Shown: piece after piece, positions 24,755 through 35,161 of the stretch
How positions within the stretch are numbered: position 1 is the first letter of the stretch
How the letters are laid out: the number at the start of each line of letters is the position of its first letter
Assembly: GCF_951805225.1 (NCBI RefSeq)
Contig: NZ_OX638201.1
Coordinates: forward strand, 1,116,001 to 1,180,000
Origin: an uncultured Flavobacterium sp.
GTDB lineage: Bacteria > Bacteroidota > Bacteroidia > Flavobacteriales > Flavobacteriaceae
DNA: 64,000 nucleotides
Direction of reading: 5' to 3'
The notes under the pieces: generated by a model
Seen by the model: only the letters and a program-made list of their open reading frames with translations
Databases searched by the model: none
What the model was told of the DNA's origin: nothing
Position numbers and translations under genes: made by a program

Positions 24755-27700
24755 TAGTTGTAAGTTCGTTTATTTGTACATTTAAATTAGTCAGTATAAA
24801 ATCAACTTTTGGGAATACTTTTAGCATGCTCAACAAGAAGTCTTTCAATGCTCCGTTTGTATCGGTATTGAATTTTATTTCGGTGAAATTTTTAAATAAA
24901 GTATTAAAAAGCAATATTGTCGGGAAAATTTGTTTTTCTGCTGCTTTAAGCGTTTCCGGATCCTGACATCTCAAAATAGTGTAAAACAATGAAGTATTTA
25001 ATTTTATAAGTGTTTGTACCGCAGTAATCTGGTTTAAATTTTGAAGTCTAATCGCAGCGGCAACAACTGTAGATATAGAATTAAAATATTCCTGTGTGAA
25101 CATTTCAGCTATTTTATCATTTGACTTACCGTTGATATAATCCGGAAGGTTTTTTTGAACCTCAGTAAATCTTTTTTCAGTATCAGAAATGAAGTTAACA
25201 GTCTCCTTATTGAATTTATTTATATCGGAAGTTTCTTTTAAATTGGTAGTCGTTTCAATTGATTCTTTTACAAATAAATCAGCATTATCAAGACATAGAT
25301 TTACTTCGGGTACTTTTTTAAACTCAATTAATTTAGGACCATCAGTTATTGAGCCACATTTGCCTTCGGCAGTCAATGCTACGAAAATAGAAGGTGCATT
25401 AAATGAAGAAACTAGCCTTGTTATTGGATCTTTTTTATCCGTACTTATTATTTCCTTATCAATTTGCCAAGTATAAGTTGCGGCATTTACAGAGTTGTTG
25501 GTTAGGGTTAGATTTCCCAATGGATCGATAACAAAAGCAAAACTTGCAGTAGGCAGATCTAAAAGCGTGATTGTAAGATTAGAGGGTTTTCCGTCTATCA
25601 AAATATTTACGCTTGAAACACCAGGAGAAACACTAGCGGGATTAAACTGAACTCCTGCTCTTGTTATTAGAATTACTCCTTCTCCGGAAATAACAGCTCC
25701 TTTTACATTTGGTTCAAGCGTAAGTATCACTGGTTTATCGTTTCTGCAAAAAGATATTTTATTCACTAATTTGCCATCTATCAGTACTTTTGGATCTTCA
25801 ATTTCAAAACTTACTTGATGACTGATATGAAAACCACAATTACCATTATCTGCATTAAGAACAACATCAAATGTGAATTTTTTCTGTGATTCACTATTAT
25901 ACTTGTAAATGTGTTTTATTTCTGTTTTATCATCTGCGATAAGTTTGGTATTATCTCCAAAATCCCAGATATATTTATTGCCGGCAATATTATCTCCGGT
26001 TATGGTAAATGTAACTTCGGTTTCGTTAATTCCTGATGGTTTTAAAGGAACTGCGGTAAAATCGAATATTGGTTTTTCGAAAATGGTTATCGCACAATCC
26101 GTATCAAAATTATTAACTGTAAACGTTATGGTTTGACCAATTAATTCTTTGCTGACAAAATTTGGATCAAAAACAAGCGCTCCAAGTTCATTTACCGTTA
26201 TTCCTCCGTTTTGATCGTATCTCACATTGGCTTTTACAAAACCTCCCGCCGGAGAAATTTTAAAAGGCAGAGGTGGTGTATTGCTGTCGAAACAAATTTT
26301 ATCTACAGGCAAACTAAGACCAATATTGTTTTCGTCACAACATAAATAGGGAATCGAAAAATCAGCCACAATTGGATTTAAAATCGGAATTCCTTCAGCA
26401 AATTTTTCAAAATCACCTGTTAAAGATGGTCTTCGAGTATTGTAATAGTAATAATAAGGCACTTTTTCTTCCAGATAGATCATTATAAATGTACCTCCGG
26501 GAACTACGCCGGCTTTGTGCTCATAACCATGATTTTTGTTTAGGTAATATTTGGTGAAATTCTGAATGGTTTTATCCAGCTCATTAGCGTTTACCGCTAG
26601 AATCATTATGTTGAATCCGAGTCCGTTATCTAATCTAATTTGTTGAATAGCTTTTAGTGCTTCTTTGTAATTGCGTCCCTGATGTCCTTCGATTCTATAG
26701 AAATCGCTATCAAGATGAATTTCAAGTGGATTTTTAGTATCCAGTAAATCATCGTGATAACTAACATTGTTTTTTTCTAAGCCTAAAATGGTTTTATCAA
26801 AATCCCAAGCTTTAATAAGCGAATCATTTACATTGTTGTAAAATGGAATGGCTTTTTTACCCAATTTACCCAATTGCAAAGAGGGCGTAATTTTTATAAA
26901 ATCAAATGCTGAGTTGTAGTTTTCTAATAATTGAGCACTTCTCAAAATAAGACTGTACATTCTTTGTTTGGCTGTGTTTTCGCCATAGCATAGTTGCAGT
27001 TCCTCTGGAGTTTCTTCTTTTTCCTTTTCCTTTTTTACCGAATCTTTAGAAGGAATTTCAGCATCTGCAAGACAATCATTGCAAGTAGTTAGGTTTTCTC
27101 CTGTAAGCAAAGGCGATTTGTAAAAAGCATGACGGAATTCAAAACAAGGTTCTGTTTTTATTAATTCTCCAAGCATTAAATGTTTTGGAAAAGCATTAAT
27201 ATCAGGAGAGCAATAACTATCGTCTATAGAAAGCAAAAGCGCTCTGATTTCGTTGTAAGTATCAACAAGATCGTTAAGCAAATCATACAGATATTGAAAA
27301 TCGGCAGGAAGTACCGGATCTCCCTCAAAATTAAATAGTTCGTCTATCTTTTTTTGAATGGAATCTAAAACGGTTGGCATATTCAAGCCTTTCAGCAATT
27401 GAGTGTAGCCTTCCTGTAGATTTTTAACCACATTGTTTTTGAAAATGCCTTTGGTAAAAGTTTGTTTTATGGTTTCAAGATGTACAAAATCATCTGGTTT
27501 AAGTACAATTCTATTTGATTTTAGGTCTGGTAGTGAATAGTATAAATTAGAATAATTGATTTTGCCAATCATGCTGTCATGATTCATAATTTGTTTGGCA
27601 ACGTCTTTGCTGACAATTAAAACTTTAAAATTGCCCACAATTTCTAATCCCTGATTGTCACACGAAAGACTTACGCAAAGGTCAGATTCTTTTTCATAAG

Positions 27701-28199
27701 ACTCTAAATACAAAAGAATTACGGCATCTTTAAACTCAAATTTTGTATTTGCGCTAAATTCTGCTAAAGCAAAATTGGGATCTTTTTCTTTTTTTTGATC
27801 TTCTTTTGTCAAGAGTTCAAAAAGTGGCAATTGCTTGTTTGCTCCATCATAAAAGAAGGGTTTATAAGCTGCTTTTTTATTATCATAAATTTTGCAATGC
27901 GTATAGGTTTTGGAGTCAAAATCCATTTTTTTGTTTCCTAATACATCTGACTGATATAATTTAAAAAGATCACCATCTGTCGTTATACCATTTCCTTGTG
28001 TTATTGAAATGGTTTGTTGATCCGGATTATAAGCAGAATAAAATCCGCAAACTATACCAACGCCACTCAGGTAAATGCGGGAAAGGCGATCCTGATCGTC
28101 AAAAAAATCTACTACCTCATTAAGGTTTCCTTCTGTAAGTACCTGATTCTTTGTGAATCGGCGGTATTGTGTTGTTATTGTTGAAAGTTTTGCTGACAT
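24738..28199 (-). CDS. 1153-aa PKD-domain protein of the eCIS, possible tail fibre or baseplate cage component
   Basis: The protein begins MSAKLSTITTQYRRFTKNQV and has a conserved 50-residue N-terminal block (NEVVDFFDDQDRLSRIYLSG). The middle shows one PKD domain (KYIWDFGD near residue 745) and a second Ig-like repeat after it (TYTWQIDKE), flanked by beta-rich stretches. The C-terminus is helical. PKD and Ig-like folds mediate binding on surfaces. Its place between baseplate-J proteins and tape measure is where other eCIS loci encode the fibre (Afp13), but no adenovirus-like fibre knob is seen. It overlaps the tape-measure gene by 17 bp. Confidence 0.75.
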   Translation of the reverse strand: MSAKLSTITTQYRRFTKNQVLTEGNLNEVVDFFDDQDRLSRIYLSGVGIVCGFYSAYNPDQQTISITQGNGITTDGDLFKLYQSDVLGNKKMDFDSKTYTHCKIYDNKKAAYKPFFYDGANKQLPLFELLTKEDQKKEKDPNFALAEFSANTKFEFKDAVILLYLESYEKESDLCVSLSCDNQGLEIVGNFKVLIVSKDVAKQIMNHDSMIGKINYSNLYYSLPDLKSNRIVLKPDDFVHLETIKQTFTKGIFKNNVVKNLQEGYTQLLKGLNMPTVLDSIQKKIDELFNFEGDPVLPADFQYLYDLLNDLVDTYNEIRALLLSIDDSYCSPDINAFPKHLMLGELIKTEPCFEFRHAFYKSPLLTGENLTTCNDCLADAEIPSKDSVKKEKEKEETPEELQLCYGENTAKQRMYSLILRSAQLLENYNSAFDFIKITPSLQLGKLGKKAIPFYNNVNDSLIKAWDFDKTILGLEKNNVSYHDDLLDTKNPLEIHLDSDFYRIEGHQGRNYKEALKAIQQIRLDNGLGFNIMILAVNANELDKTIQNFTKYYLNKNHGYEHKAGVVPGGTFIMIYLEEKVPYYYYYNTRRPSLTGDFEKFAEGIPILNPIVADFSIPYLCCDENNIGLSLPVDKICFDSNTPPLPFKISPAGGFVKANVRYDQNGGITVNELGALVFDPNFVSKELIGQTITFTVNNFDTDCAITIFEKPIFDFTAVPLKPSGINETEVTFTITGDNIAGNKYIWDFGDNTKLIADDKTEIKHIYKYNSESQKKFTFDVVLNADNGNCGFHISHQVSFEIEDPKVLIDGKLVNKISFCRNDKPVILTLEPNVKGAVISGEGVILITRAGVQFNPASVSPGVSSVNILIDGKPSNLTITLLDLPTASFAFVIDPLGNLTLTNNSVNAATYTWQIDKEIISTDKKDPITRLVSSFNAPSIFVALTAEGKCGSITDGPKLIEFKKVPEVNLCLDNADLFVKESIETTTNLKETSDINKFNKETVNFISDTEKRFTEVQKNLPDYINGKSNDKIAEMFTQEYFNSISTVVAAAIRLQNLNQITAVQTLIKLNTSLFYTILRCQDPETLKAAEKQIFPTILLFNTLFKNFTEIKFNTDTNGALKDFLLSMLKVFPKVDFILTNLNVQINELTTSAKFK

Positions 28200-28210
28200 G
28201 GGAATAGTTT

Positions 28211-30919
28211 TTATAGTGATCCTAAATTCGTTTTTCCTAGTATAATTTTATCTGACAATCGCTCGTTTTCATCACTGCAATCAAACAGTCGTCCGGTTGG
28301 GTAAACATTATCCAGAACGGTTAACGCGTTAATAAAACTGATTAATTGTGGTTCCGGCTGCTCTTGATTCAAATCGGTTTTGGCGATTAAGTAGTCTTTG
28401 TATGTTTTTTCAAATTGAACAAGCTGGTTTTCTGCGGGATCTTTTACATCTTTTTCCCTATAGCCAATCCAGCATATTTTTGCCAGAACGTGAGCCGGCA
28501 ATTCTTCCTTAATTATTTTTTCGATATAATTTCTAAAATCGGTATTGGCAAAACGCAACGTATATCCCGGTAATACAACACTCACACGGTAGGAGTAGGG
28601 ATCTATTGGTTCGCAATTATCGCACTCATCGGCGCAGATTGGCATGAAACTATCCGGATTTACGGTTGTGAGATTTACATCCGGACGAAGCATCATATGT
28701 TCGATCAAAAACATTCCTTCCTCAGTAAAATCTTCTTTCATGAATTGAATTAATTCCAGAATCGATTTTTCTAAATCCGACAAATTAGTGTAGTATTCAA
28801 ATCTACGGGCAATAATACGGTTTGGGTTTTTCTTGTCTTTAATTGCTGGATTTATAATGTCATAAGAATATTTTCCGGCATCTGATTGCTGAATTAAAAT
28901 ATTGTCAACAATGGATAAATCCGTTATTGTTCCGTTTTTAAAAGCCTCTTTTATTTTATATTCCCGAGTCTGAATAATTTGCAATACAGCAAAATAAAGC
29001 TCCTTATTTGCTGCAGAAGTATCAAAGTATTCTGCTGTTGAAGAAAGTACAATATTTTCATTCTTGTCTACAATACGCCATCTATAAACAGATTGATTGT
29101 CTGTATCTATAAAATTATACATTTGGACAAACGAATGAGAAAGGTTTCTACGACTGTAATCTCTAATACCAATGAGTCTTGAAATCCTTTTTTCGGCTCC
29201 TGAAACATTATTGGTATTCCATAAATTGGCAATAGGTTGTTTGTAATAATCGAAAGCATTGCCACGGTCTTTGCTTACTACTTTATAATCTTTCAAAAAG
29301 TTTTCTTTGTCACGTAATACAACCTGATCTGTAGTGTTGCCATAAATGGTTTTGTTAACAAATACGTATTCCGAGAAATTCTCTGCAAAACGTGACAAAA
29401 GATGGTCTAAAATTTGATTTCTTCGTTCGATATTATTGTCTTGTTGATCAAAAAGCAGTGCCGTAATCGTTTCATCGTCGTAATTTTCATATCCGTCAAC
29501 AATGTCATTAACGCCTTCAATATCCTGAACGACTTGAGTAAAAAGAGTTCGGGACAAATTCCCACTTACAGAAAGTAATTCGCTTACCTGACCTAATTGT
29601 TTAAAATAACTTCCTAAAATCTGATCAAAAAATAAAAGATATCCTTTTAATTGTTTTGCTTTAGATTTACGTTCAACAGAAGCTCTCGAAGGAAGTCCCA
29701 CTTCGCCGATTCCGTAAGTTTCAGGAAAATCATTTTGTATCGTGGTATAAAAATCAGTGTTAAGATATTCGCCATTTGGTATTTCTAATTCCTTATTTTG
29801 ACTGGCGTTGGTTGTAGCTTTGTCTTTTTCGGCTTTTATGGCGTCTAAATAAATTTTTACCTGAGCCTGATTGATATTTAAAGGCAATAATCCTTTGTTG
29901 TAATTGAAAACACTTTTGGCACAAACAATAGGTTTTTGGTATTCTGAAAGGCAAATAAGCCATTTGTTTTCGAGATCATCACCGCCACAATTTCCTAACG
30001 AAATATCTTTAATTAGCAATACATCAGGAACCGACATTATTATTCTCATAATATCAGAAAGGCGTACTTCATTTCTCAAATCGGCGATAAGCAATTCTTT
30101 AGTATCAATAAAACCATTCTCTAAAACTGGTCCGTCAAAAATTTCCAAAGTCGAATATCCTTTGTCAATCATTTGCTTAAGCGAATAAAAATTGACCGTT
30201 GTCGATAAATAACTTTCAAGAGCATCCATGACATTTGCATGAACCAATTCTTCATCGGCTTCCGTATCTACTTCAATATCGGCACATATTTTTATTGGAT
30301 AATCTACCACTTTTTTTATGTCAACAAGATCTTCACAAAGGTTTCTGTTAGCATGATATTGCTTTCTTATTTTTTCTTTAACGATTTCTATTTCTGCAGG
30401 TTTTGAGCTTTCAAAATCTACATAAAGATCATATAAACCATTAAGCTCGAATGATTTTCTTAATTTTGGAGTTGCTGATAAATCGTTAAAATCCTTAATA
30501 TCATAAGAAAGTTTATCTTTTTTGCAATCTACATAAACTGTTTTTTCATGTTTTGCAAGCCAGCAATTCCTAACTCCTTTTATATCTATAAATAGTTTTC
30601 GGTAATCATTTTGCGTTACAGGACTTGATGATAATACTTCTGAAGCTTTAAAAAACTGTTTCGGAATGCCTTTATTAATGTCATTAGATTCTAATATATT
30701 TTCGATAGGAAGATTGAGTCTCATTCCAAGATCCGAAATAGCGTAGCAGAGCATTTCCAGCATCGTAATACCTGGATCGTGCTCATTAAAATCAGTCCAA
30801 AATTTACTGCCAAAAGACTCTATATATTCGATTCCTTTTTTTCTTAAATAAAAGAAATCCAAATCGTCATCAGTTGCTGATTTTTTAGGAATGGTGATAT
30901 GTTGGTTTAGTATCGACAT
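28211..30919 (-). CDS. eCIS baseplate wedge protein (Afp12-like)
   Basis: The 902-aa protein contains NEHDPGITMLEMLCYAISDL (residues about 45-64), the diagnostic N-terminal block of Afp12-type baseplate proteins, and a long body with PETYGIGEVGLPSRASVERK (about 398-417). The C-terminus has a small Cys cluster (CADECDNCEP, about 765-774) that could bind metal. Family knowledge: Afp11 and Afp12 form the wedges around the spike. It overlaps the preceding baseplate gene by 13 bp and is followed 11 bp later by the PKD gene. Coding and role are secure at family level; details of the C-terminal half are unassigned. Confidence 0.88.
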   Translation of the reverse strand: MSILNQHITIPKKSATDDDLDFFYLRKKGIEYIESFGSKFWTDFNEHDPGITMLEMLCYAISDLGMRLNLPIENILESNDINKGIPKQFFKASEVLSSSPVTQNDYRKLFIDIKGVRNCWLAKHEKTVYVDCKKDKLSYDIKDFNDLSATPKLRKSFELNGLYDLYVDFESSKPAEIEIVKEKIRKQYHANRNLCEDLVDIKKVVDYPIKICADIEVDTEADEELVHANVMDALESYLSTTVNFYSLKQMIDKGYSTLEIFDGPVLENGFIDTKELLIADLRNEVRLSDIMRIIMSVPDVLLIKDISLGNCGGDDLENKWLICLSEYQKPIVCAKSVFNYNKGLLPLNINQAQVKIYLDAIKAEKDKATTNASQNKELEIPNGEYLNTDFYTTIQNDFPETYGIGEVGLPSRASVERKSKAKQLKGYLLFFDQILGSYFKQLGQVSELLSVSGNLSRTLFTQVVQDIEGVNDIVDGYENYDDETITALLFDQQDNNIERRNQILDHLLSRFAENFSEYVFVNKTIYGNTTDQVVLRDKENFLKDYKVVSKDRGNAFDYYKQPIANLWNTNNVSGAEKRISRLIGIRDYSRRNLSHSFVQMYNFIDTDNQSVYRWRIVDKNENIVLSSTAEYFDTSAANKELYFAVLQIIQTREYKIKEAFKNGTITDLSIVDNILIQQSDAGKYSYDIINPAIKDKKNPNRIIARRFEYYTNLSDLEKSILELIQFMKEDFTEEGMFLIEHMMLRPDVNLTTVNPDSFMPICADECDNCEPIDPYSYRVSVVLPGYTLRFANTDFRNYIEKIIKEELPAHVLAKICWIGYREKDVKDPAENQLVQFEKTYKDYLIAKTDLNQEQPEPQLISFINALTVLDNVYPTGRLFDCSDENERLSDKIILGKTNLGSL

Positions 30920-33900
30920 TTTTCAGGTTGTTCAGGGATTGGTTCTTTGCAAGTTTTTATATTGGTACCAATAATGTGGTTTTTAACAGAGACTAAAATG
31001 TTTTTTGGACTTGATGGCGAAAGTGTGTTTAAAAAGTCTAAAAGTTTTACATTGACCACATTATTTGCTGTATCTTCTAATGGTTTTGGTTGATCCTTAT
31101 TTGTTTTTTTATCGATGTATATTGCCATTTCTAGCTGAGATAAAAAATCTACATAATATAAATTTTCGATATATTCTATAACGATACTTCGCTGAAGCTC
31201 AACTCCAAATATGATTTGCTTAGAAGTATCAAAAGCCCAAGGCGATAAAAATTTGATAAGATCTTCATTAAGCTGTTTTTTATAAAAATTCTCATCGTAT
31301 TGTGGATAAAACTTCACATCCAGTTTTATGATAACTTTCTCGTAATCAGGATTAATTACTTTTGCAGACACTTGCATTGAATTTTTAGAATTAATAAAAT
31401 TTTCTATGCTGTTCAATGTTGCTGTGCTTACTCTTGGCTCATAAATATCGAAAACATTTTTGTCTACGATATCCGGAATTACTACAAGCGTTACTTTTCC
31501 CGGAGATAAAAACGAAGTACTTGTACCCGAAATAAAAGTGTGATTAAGGCATTTTACTCTAAAAACACTTGGGAATTCCTGTAAAATCAAATGTTCATAA
31601 TCCCAAAGTGTTATAGCTCTGTTTTTGTGGCGCAAACGCTCGCTTACGCGGAGATAATAGGAGGGATCTGACTCTAATGGTTTTCCGGAAAACGAATTAA
31701 AAGGCTGATCTATACTTTTAATCTGTGGAACTCTCGTAATTAATTTAGATATTGTTTTGGCTGGTAATGAGCTGTCTAAATGAGATAAATTATTGTTATT
31801 GTCGAAAAATTCTGCGGTAACAACCTGAGTTTTCACATCGATAACTTTGCAAACGGCATCATAATCTTTGTGCATTTTTGCTTTTACCCAAAGTGTATCG
31901 GCAGGAAATAACGTGTTGTCATTAGATGCCTGTTTTGGAATACTAAATTTTACGATACCCGATTTTAAAAAGTTATCGATACCATTTGCTAAAATATCCT
32001 TATCAAGATTTTTCCAGTAATTGTCGCATAATATGTACCATTCTACTTTTTGTTTTCCTGTAAAAGTAGGAACGCTGATATTTTCGCTTCCTTCTAATAT
32101 TTGAAATAATAATGAAATTTGCTGCATGGTTTCAGCATCGTGAAGACCTACATAAAATTCACCTCCATTGCAATAATCCGGAACCAAAAAATTGGTAATT
32201 GAGGTTCCATTATCTAAAATCTCCTTATTAATGGCTTGTTGTTTCAGATAAGAATGTTCTTCACGCTGACCAAAAGGAGCTTCATGAAACAATTTTATTC
32301 GGTTAGATTCGTAGTGCGTAAAATCAATAGTTTCCTCAGCAGAATAATTCAGACTTATGCTTTCTGCAACTGGCGTATATGGCTCATTTGGAATAGGCGT
32401 TGTTGCATCTGTAGCCACATTCATTATTGCCAGAGTATATATTTTTGGATATAACGAATGCAAAAACGAATGATTTAATGTCAATCGTATCGGACCGCTT
32501 TTGTCAATCGCATAAGTGCTGCCATTTACATGGACATTAGTTTCAAATATTTTATCCTTATCAGGATCATCAAATAAATTGACAGCATTATTTTGTTCTT
32601 CCCAAACTTCTTTGTTTAAAACAGATAATGTTGCTTTAAAATAGCCGTCTACAACAATTGGATTGTTTGGGTTTATTGCAAGTTCATCGGGAGTTTCTGT
32701 AGTAGTTGTTGGTTCTGGGACGTTTCTTGGTTGTGTATCTATTCTTGGTTCTTTAGTAATTCTTGGTTCTGGTACGGCTCTTTTTGCAATTCCATCTTCA
32801 GGTTGATTGGCATTCAATCTGGTTACAGTACTATCATCGATGAAAATTGCATCAAGAAAAATCTTTTTACTTATGGTTTCAAGAAAACTATTTTTATAGG
32901 AAGCATAATGAGTTTCAAATGATAATGGAGTATTTTTCCACTTTATATTAATATCTGCATCTGTCCATTTTTTAGAAAAAATTTCAGGATAATTTATTAT
33001 AAAGGAGCTGTTTTTTTCGGGTTGAGTTGTAAAAGGATAAAAGGGTTTTGTAGCATTCAATAAACCGTTATCACTTTCTAACAATAGAGATTTCACATCT
33101 TTAACTTCAACTTTTGCGGTAATACTGCTTATTGCTTTTGTCACTAAAGCTCTAAAAAGATTATGCCCTTTTGGATCTTCCGTATGGATTAAAAATCGAA
33201 TTACAGGAAGTTCTGTTGAGAAAAATTCGCCTAAAACTTTCTGATCATAACCAACAATTGCCGGATCGTCTTTTGGTATCTGAAAAACCAATGTTAATTG
33301 TTTTCCACCAACGCTTGAAGATAGAGTTCCAGTTTTAAAAATGATGCTTTTGCTGAGTTTAAAATTTCCAATCCATGCTTTTTTTCCACTGTATAAAATA
33401 CTGATATTTGCCAGAAGATCTTCTGCAGTAAATGGTTTATGAAAAGTTAAATCATGAGCAAAAGTAACTGTGATAGCAATATTTCTATCGCCTTCCTTAA
33501 GATTAAATAACTCTGAAGCTATTGCAAAACCTAATTTTGCATCGCCCAATTCCGGATATTTTTTTTCTTTGGATGTATATCCAAAAGGAAACCAATATTG
33601 AGCGTCTTCTTTTAAGGGTTCGCCTTTTCCGTCAAGCGAATTTGCAACGTCGCTGTATTTTATTTCGCCCAAATCAACGTCATTATACACGCTTTTTAGG
33701 TAGGCTATATTGGCTTTATTTGCAATAAATTCTTCTGTGGTTTTGTATATTAATTTTTTGCCATCAGGATCTTTTCCTGCATCAAGTTCTGTATTTACAG
33801 GGATTTTTTCTTCGGCAATTTTTTTTGCCAGTTCAAAAATGATACTAACCTTATCAGCTTTTGTAGGAAGTTTTTTGATTTGCAGTATGTCTTTATAGAA

Positions 33901-34341
33901 AAAATCTAAATGCTTTTTTGTAATAAGATTAAGTTTGTCTTGGGATAATTCCAATAATTTCAGGAAACACACAAACAATGTCATGTGAGGCGTAAGATCC
34001 TGATTGATATTGGCGTTCGATAATGTTTTGGTAATGTTTTCTTTTAAAGTAGCATATTCTTTTTCTGTTCTTTTTGGAATACCACCATCCGGAAGATTAT
34101 CTTTTGAAAAACCGAAATAGTTAAAAAATTCCTGCCAATCGCCTTCCGGTTTTTTATCGTTATTAGTGTCGAAAAAGTTGACTTGTTTTGCAAAATTATA
34201 AGCAAATAACAACCAGTCTTCAATAGTAAAATCATGAAGTTTCAGGTTTTCAGGCTCTAGTGCGTCACTAAAGCGTTCTTCCTGATTGACTCCATTTCTT
34301 TTAAAAATAACATTGTCTATTTGGCTGCCGTCGGTATTCAT
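30907..34341 (-). CDS. eCIS baseplate-J-like wedge protein (Afp11-like)
   Basis: The 1144-aa protein has the C-terminal baseplate-J landmarks YYLRVSERLRHKNRAITLWD (residues about 886-905) and YEHLILQEFPSVFRVKCLN, followed by VTLVVIPD. The N-terminal half is alpha/beta, with a proline/threonine-rich linker near residues 530-560 (EPRITKEPRIDTQPRNVPEP). In AlgoCIS, extension domains of this class of protein form a cage below the baseplate, by published structure; whether this one does so cannot be seen. It lies 13 bp after the gp25-like gene and overlaps the Afp12-like gene. Confidence 0.88.
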   Translation of the reverse strand: MNTDGSQIDNVIFKRNGVNQEERFSDALEPENLKLHDFTIEDWLLFAYNFAKQVNFFDTNNDKKPEGDWQEFFNYFGFSKDNLPDGGIPKRTEKEYATLKENITKTLSNANINQDLTPHMTLFVCFLKLLELSQDKLNLITKKHLDFFYKDILQIKKLPTKADKVSIIFELAKKIAEEKIPVNTELDAGKDPDGKKLIYKTTEEFIANKANIAYLKSVYNDVDLGEIKYSDVANSLDGKGEPLKEDAQYWFPFGYTSKEKKYPELGDAKLGFAIASELFNLKEGDRNIAITVTFAHDLTFHKPFTAEDLLANISILYSGKKAWIGNFKLSKSIIFKTGTLSSSVGGKQLTLVFQIPKDDPAIVGYDQKVLGEFFSTELPVIRFLIHTEDPKGHNLFRALVTKAISSITAKVEVKDVKSLLLESDNGLLNATKPFYPFTTQPEKNSSFIINYPEIFSKKWTDADINIKWKNTPLSFETHYASYKNSFLETISKKIFLDAIFIDDSTVTRLNANQPEDGIAKRAVPEPRITKEPRIDTQPRNVPEPTTTTETPDELAINPNNPIVVDGYFKATLSVLNKEVWEEQNNAVNLFDDPDKDKIFETNVHVNGSTYAIDKSGPIRLTLNHSFLHSLYPKIYTLAIMNVATDATTPIPNEPYTPVAESISLNYSAEETIDFTHYESNRIKLFHEAPFGQREEHSYLKQQAINKEILDNGTSITNFLVPDYCNGGEFYVGLHDAETMQQISLLFQILEGSENISVPTFTGKQKVEWYILCDNYWKNLDKDILANGIDNFLKSGIVKFSIPKQASNDNTLFPADTLWVKAKMHKDYDAVCKVIDVKTQVVTAEFFDNNNNLSHLDSSLPAKTISKLITRVPQIKSIDQPFNSFSGKPLESDPSYYLRVSERLRHKNRAITLWDYEHLILQEFPSVFRVKCLNHTFISGTSTSFLSPGKVTLVVIPDIVDKNVFDIYEPRVSTATLNSIENFINSKNSMQVSAKVINPDYEKVIIKLDVKFYPQYDENFYKKQLNEDLIKFLSPWAFDTSKQIIFGVELQRSIVIEYIENLYYVDFLSQLEMAIYIDKKTNKDQPKPLEDTANNVVNVKLLDFLNTLSPSSPKNILVSVKNHIIGTNIKTCKEPIPEQPEKCRY

Positions 34342-34354
34342 AGCTTATAAACTT

Positions 34355-34765
34355 TTAAATATTAGTGCCTTCTCCTTTGTAAAACGGATAAACAAGATTG
34401 CTTCTTGAGTTTGTACTTCTTATTCTGTAATCGATTATGACTAATAATTCTCCTTCTAAATCGTCACTTTGTGTTATGTCAATTTTTTCGACATCAATTC
34501 GTGGTTCATAATATAAAATGGCCGTTTTTATTAATTCTGAAACATAGGTTTTTAGCGTTCTGTCTAATGATTCAAAAAGTAATTCGTCCATATTACAACC
34601 ATATCTCGGCAGCATAATGCGTTCGCCAATTTTGGTAGAAAGCAATATCTCTAAACTGCTTTTAATATCTGCCTCATCAGATGTCATTACGACTGCTTTC
34701 GTATTTTTTTTAAACTCTGGCGGAAAACTCCATCCGGTACCTAAAAAAGCTTCTTTATTTTCCAT
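34355..34765 (-). CDS. gp25-like baseplate protein (Afp9-like)
   Basis: I chose ATG 34765 (MENKEAFLGTGWSFPPEF), giving 136 aa, over a longer frame that would overlap the PAAR gene. Residues about 40-60 read LLSTKIGERIMLPRYGC followed by MDELLFE, the GPW/gp25 family core, which carries the conserved lysozyme-like fold of the wedge. Family knowledge: gp25 contributes to the sheath-baseplate junction where contraction begins. It is 2 bp after the PAAR gene and 13 bp before Afp11. Confidence 0.92.
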   Translation of the reverse strand: MENKEAFLGTGWSFPPEFKKNTKAVVMTSDEADIKSSLEILLSTKIGERIMLPRYGCNMDELLFESLDRTLKTYVSELIKTAILYYEPRIDVEKIDITQSDDLEGELLVIIDYRIRSTNSRSNLVYPFYKGEGTNI

Positions 34766-34767
34766 AA

Positions 34768-35058
34768 TTAGCCTATTAAAACAGTTGGACATCCTATTAC
34801 AATTGTTCCGCCATGCGCAGTTGAATCTCCCATTCTTGCGGCTGGTTTTCCTCCAATAAGCACTGTACTTGAACCCGCTATAATACTATCAGGAGGTCCC
34901 GTGCAAACGATCATATCGCCTAAACAAGCTGCCGGTTGACCGCCTATAAGTACTGTAGGTGCGCCCGGAGGTAATATTGGTCCGCCTACATGAGGAACAG
35001 TTCCTGTTACCATTGGGCAAACGTGCATATCGTTGATTCTTGCGGCTGGTGCTCCCAT
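34768..35058 (-). CDS. PAAR-repeat spike-tip protein (Afp10-like)
   Basis: The 96-aa protein opens with MGAPAARINDMHVCPMVTG and has repeated PTVLIGG, KPAARMGD and AHGGTIVIG units, the PAAR conical tip. Cys14, His12 and the C-terminal His/Cys could form the zinc site known for PAAR proteins. It is the membrane-piercing apex of the spike. It is a minimal form without any C-terminal effector extension. It lies 103 bp after the spike gene, an unusually large gap for this operon that contains a 13-bp tandem repeat. Confidence 0.94.
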   Translation of the reverse strand: MGAPAARINDMHVCPMVTGTVPHVGGPILPPGAPTVLIGGQPAACLGDMIVCTGPPDSIIAGSSTVLIGGKPAARMGDSTAHGGTIVIGCPTVLIG

Positions 35059-35064
35059 GATTTT

Positions 35065-35103
35065 ATTTATTCTTATTATTTATTCTTATTATTTATTCTT
35101 ATT
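35065..35103. repeat. Three perfect 13-bp tandem repeats
   Basis: The unit ATTTATTCTTATT is repeated three times without error (35065-35077, 35078-35090, 35091-35103) directly upstream of the PAAR gene (minus-strand start 35058). The region between spike and PAAR genes holds no other feature. As a slippage-prone tract 7 bp from a start codon, it could alter spacing to the ribosome-binding region. Confidence 0.85.
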
Positions 35104-35161
35104 CTTTATTTTTAGCCTTTGATTTAAGTGTTTAAAGACTGAAAGTAATCGAAGAGATAAG

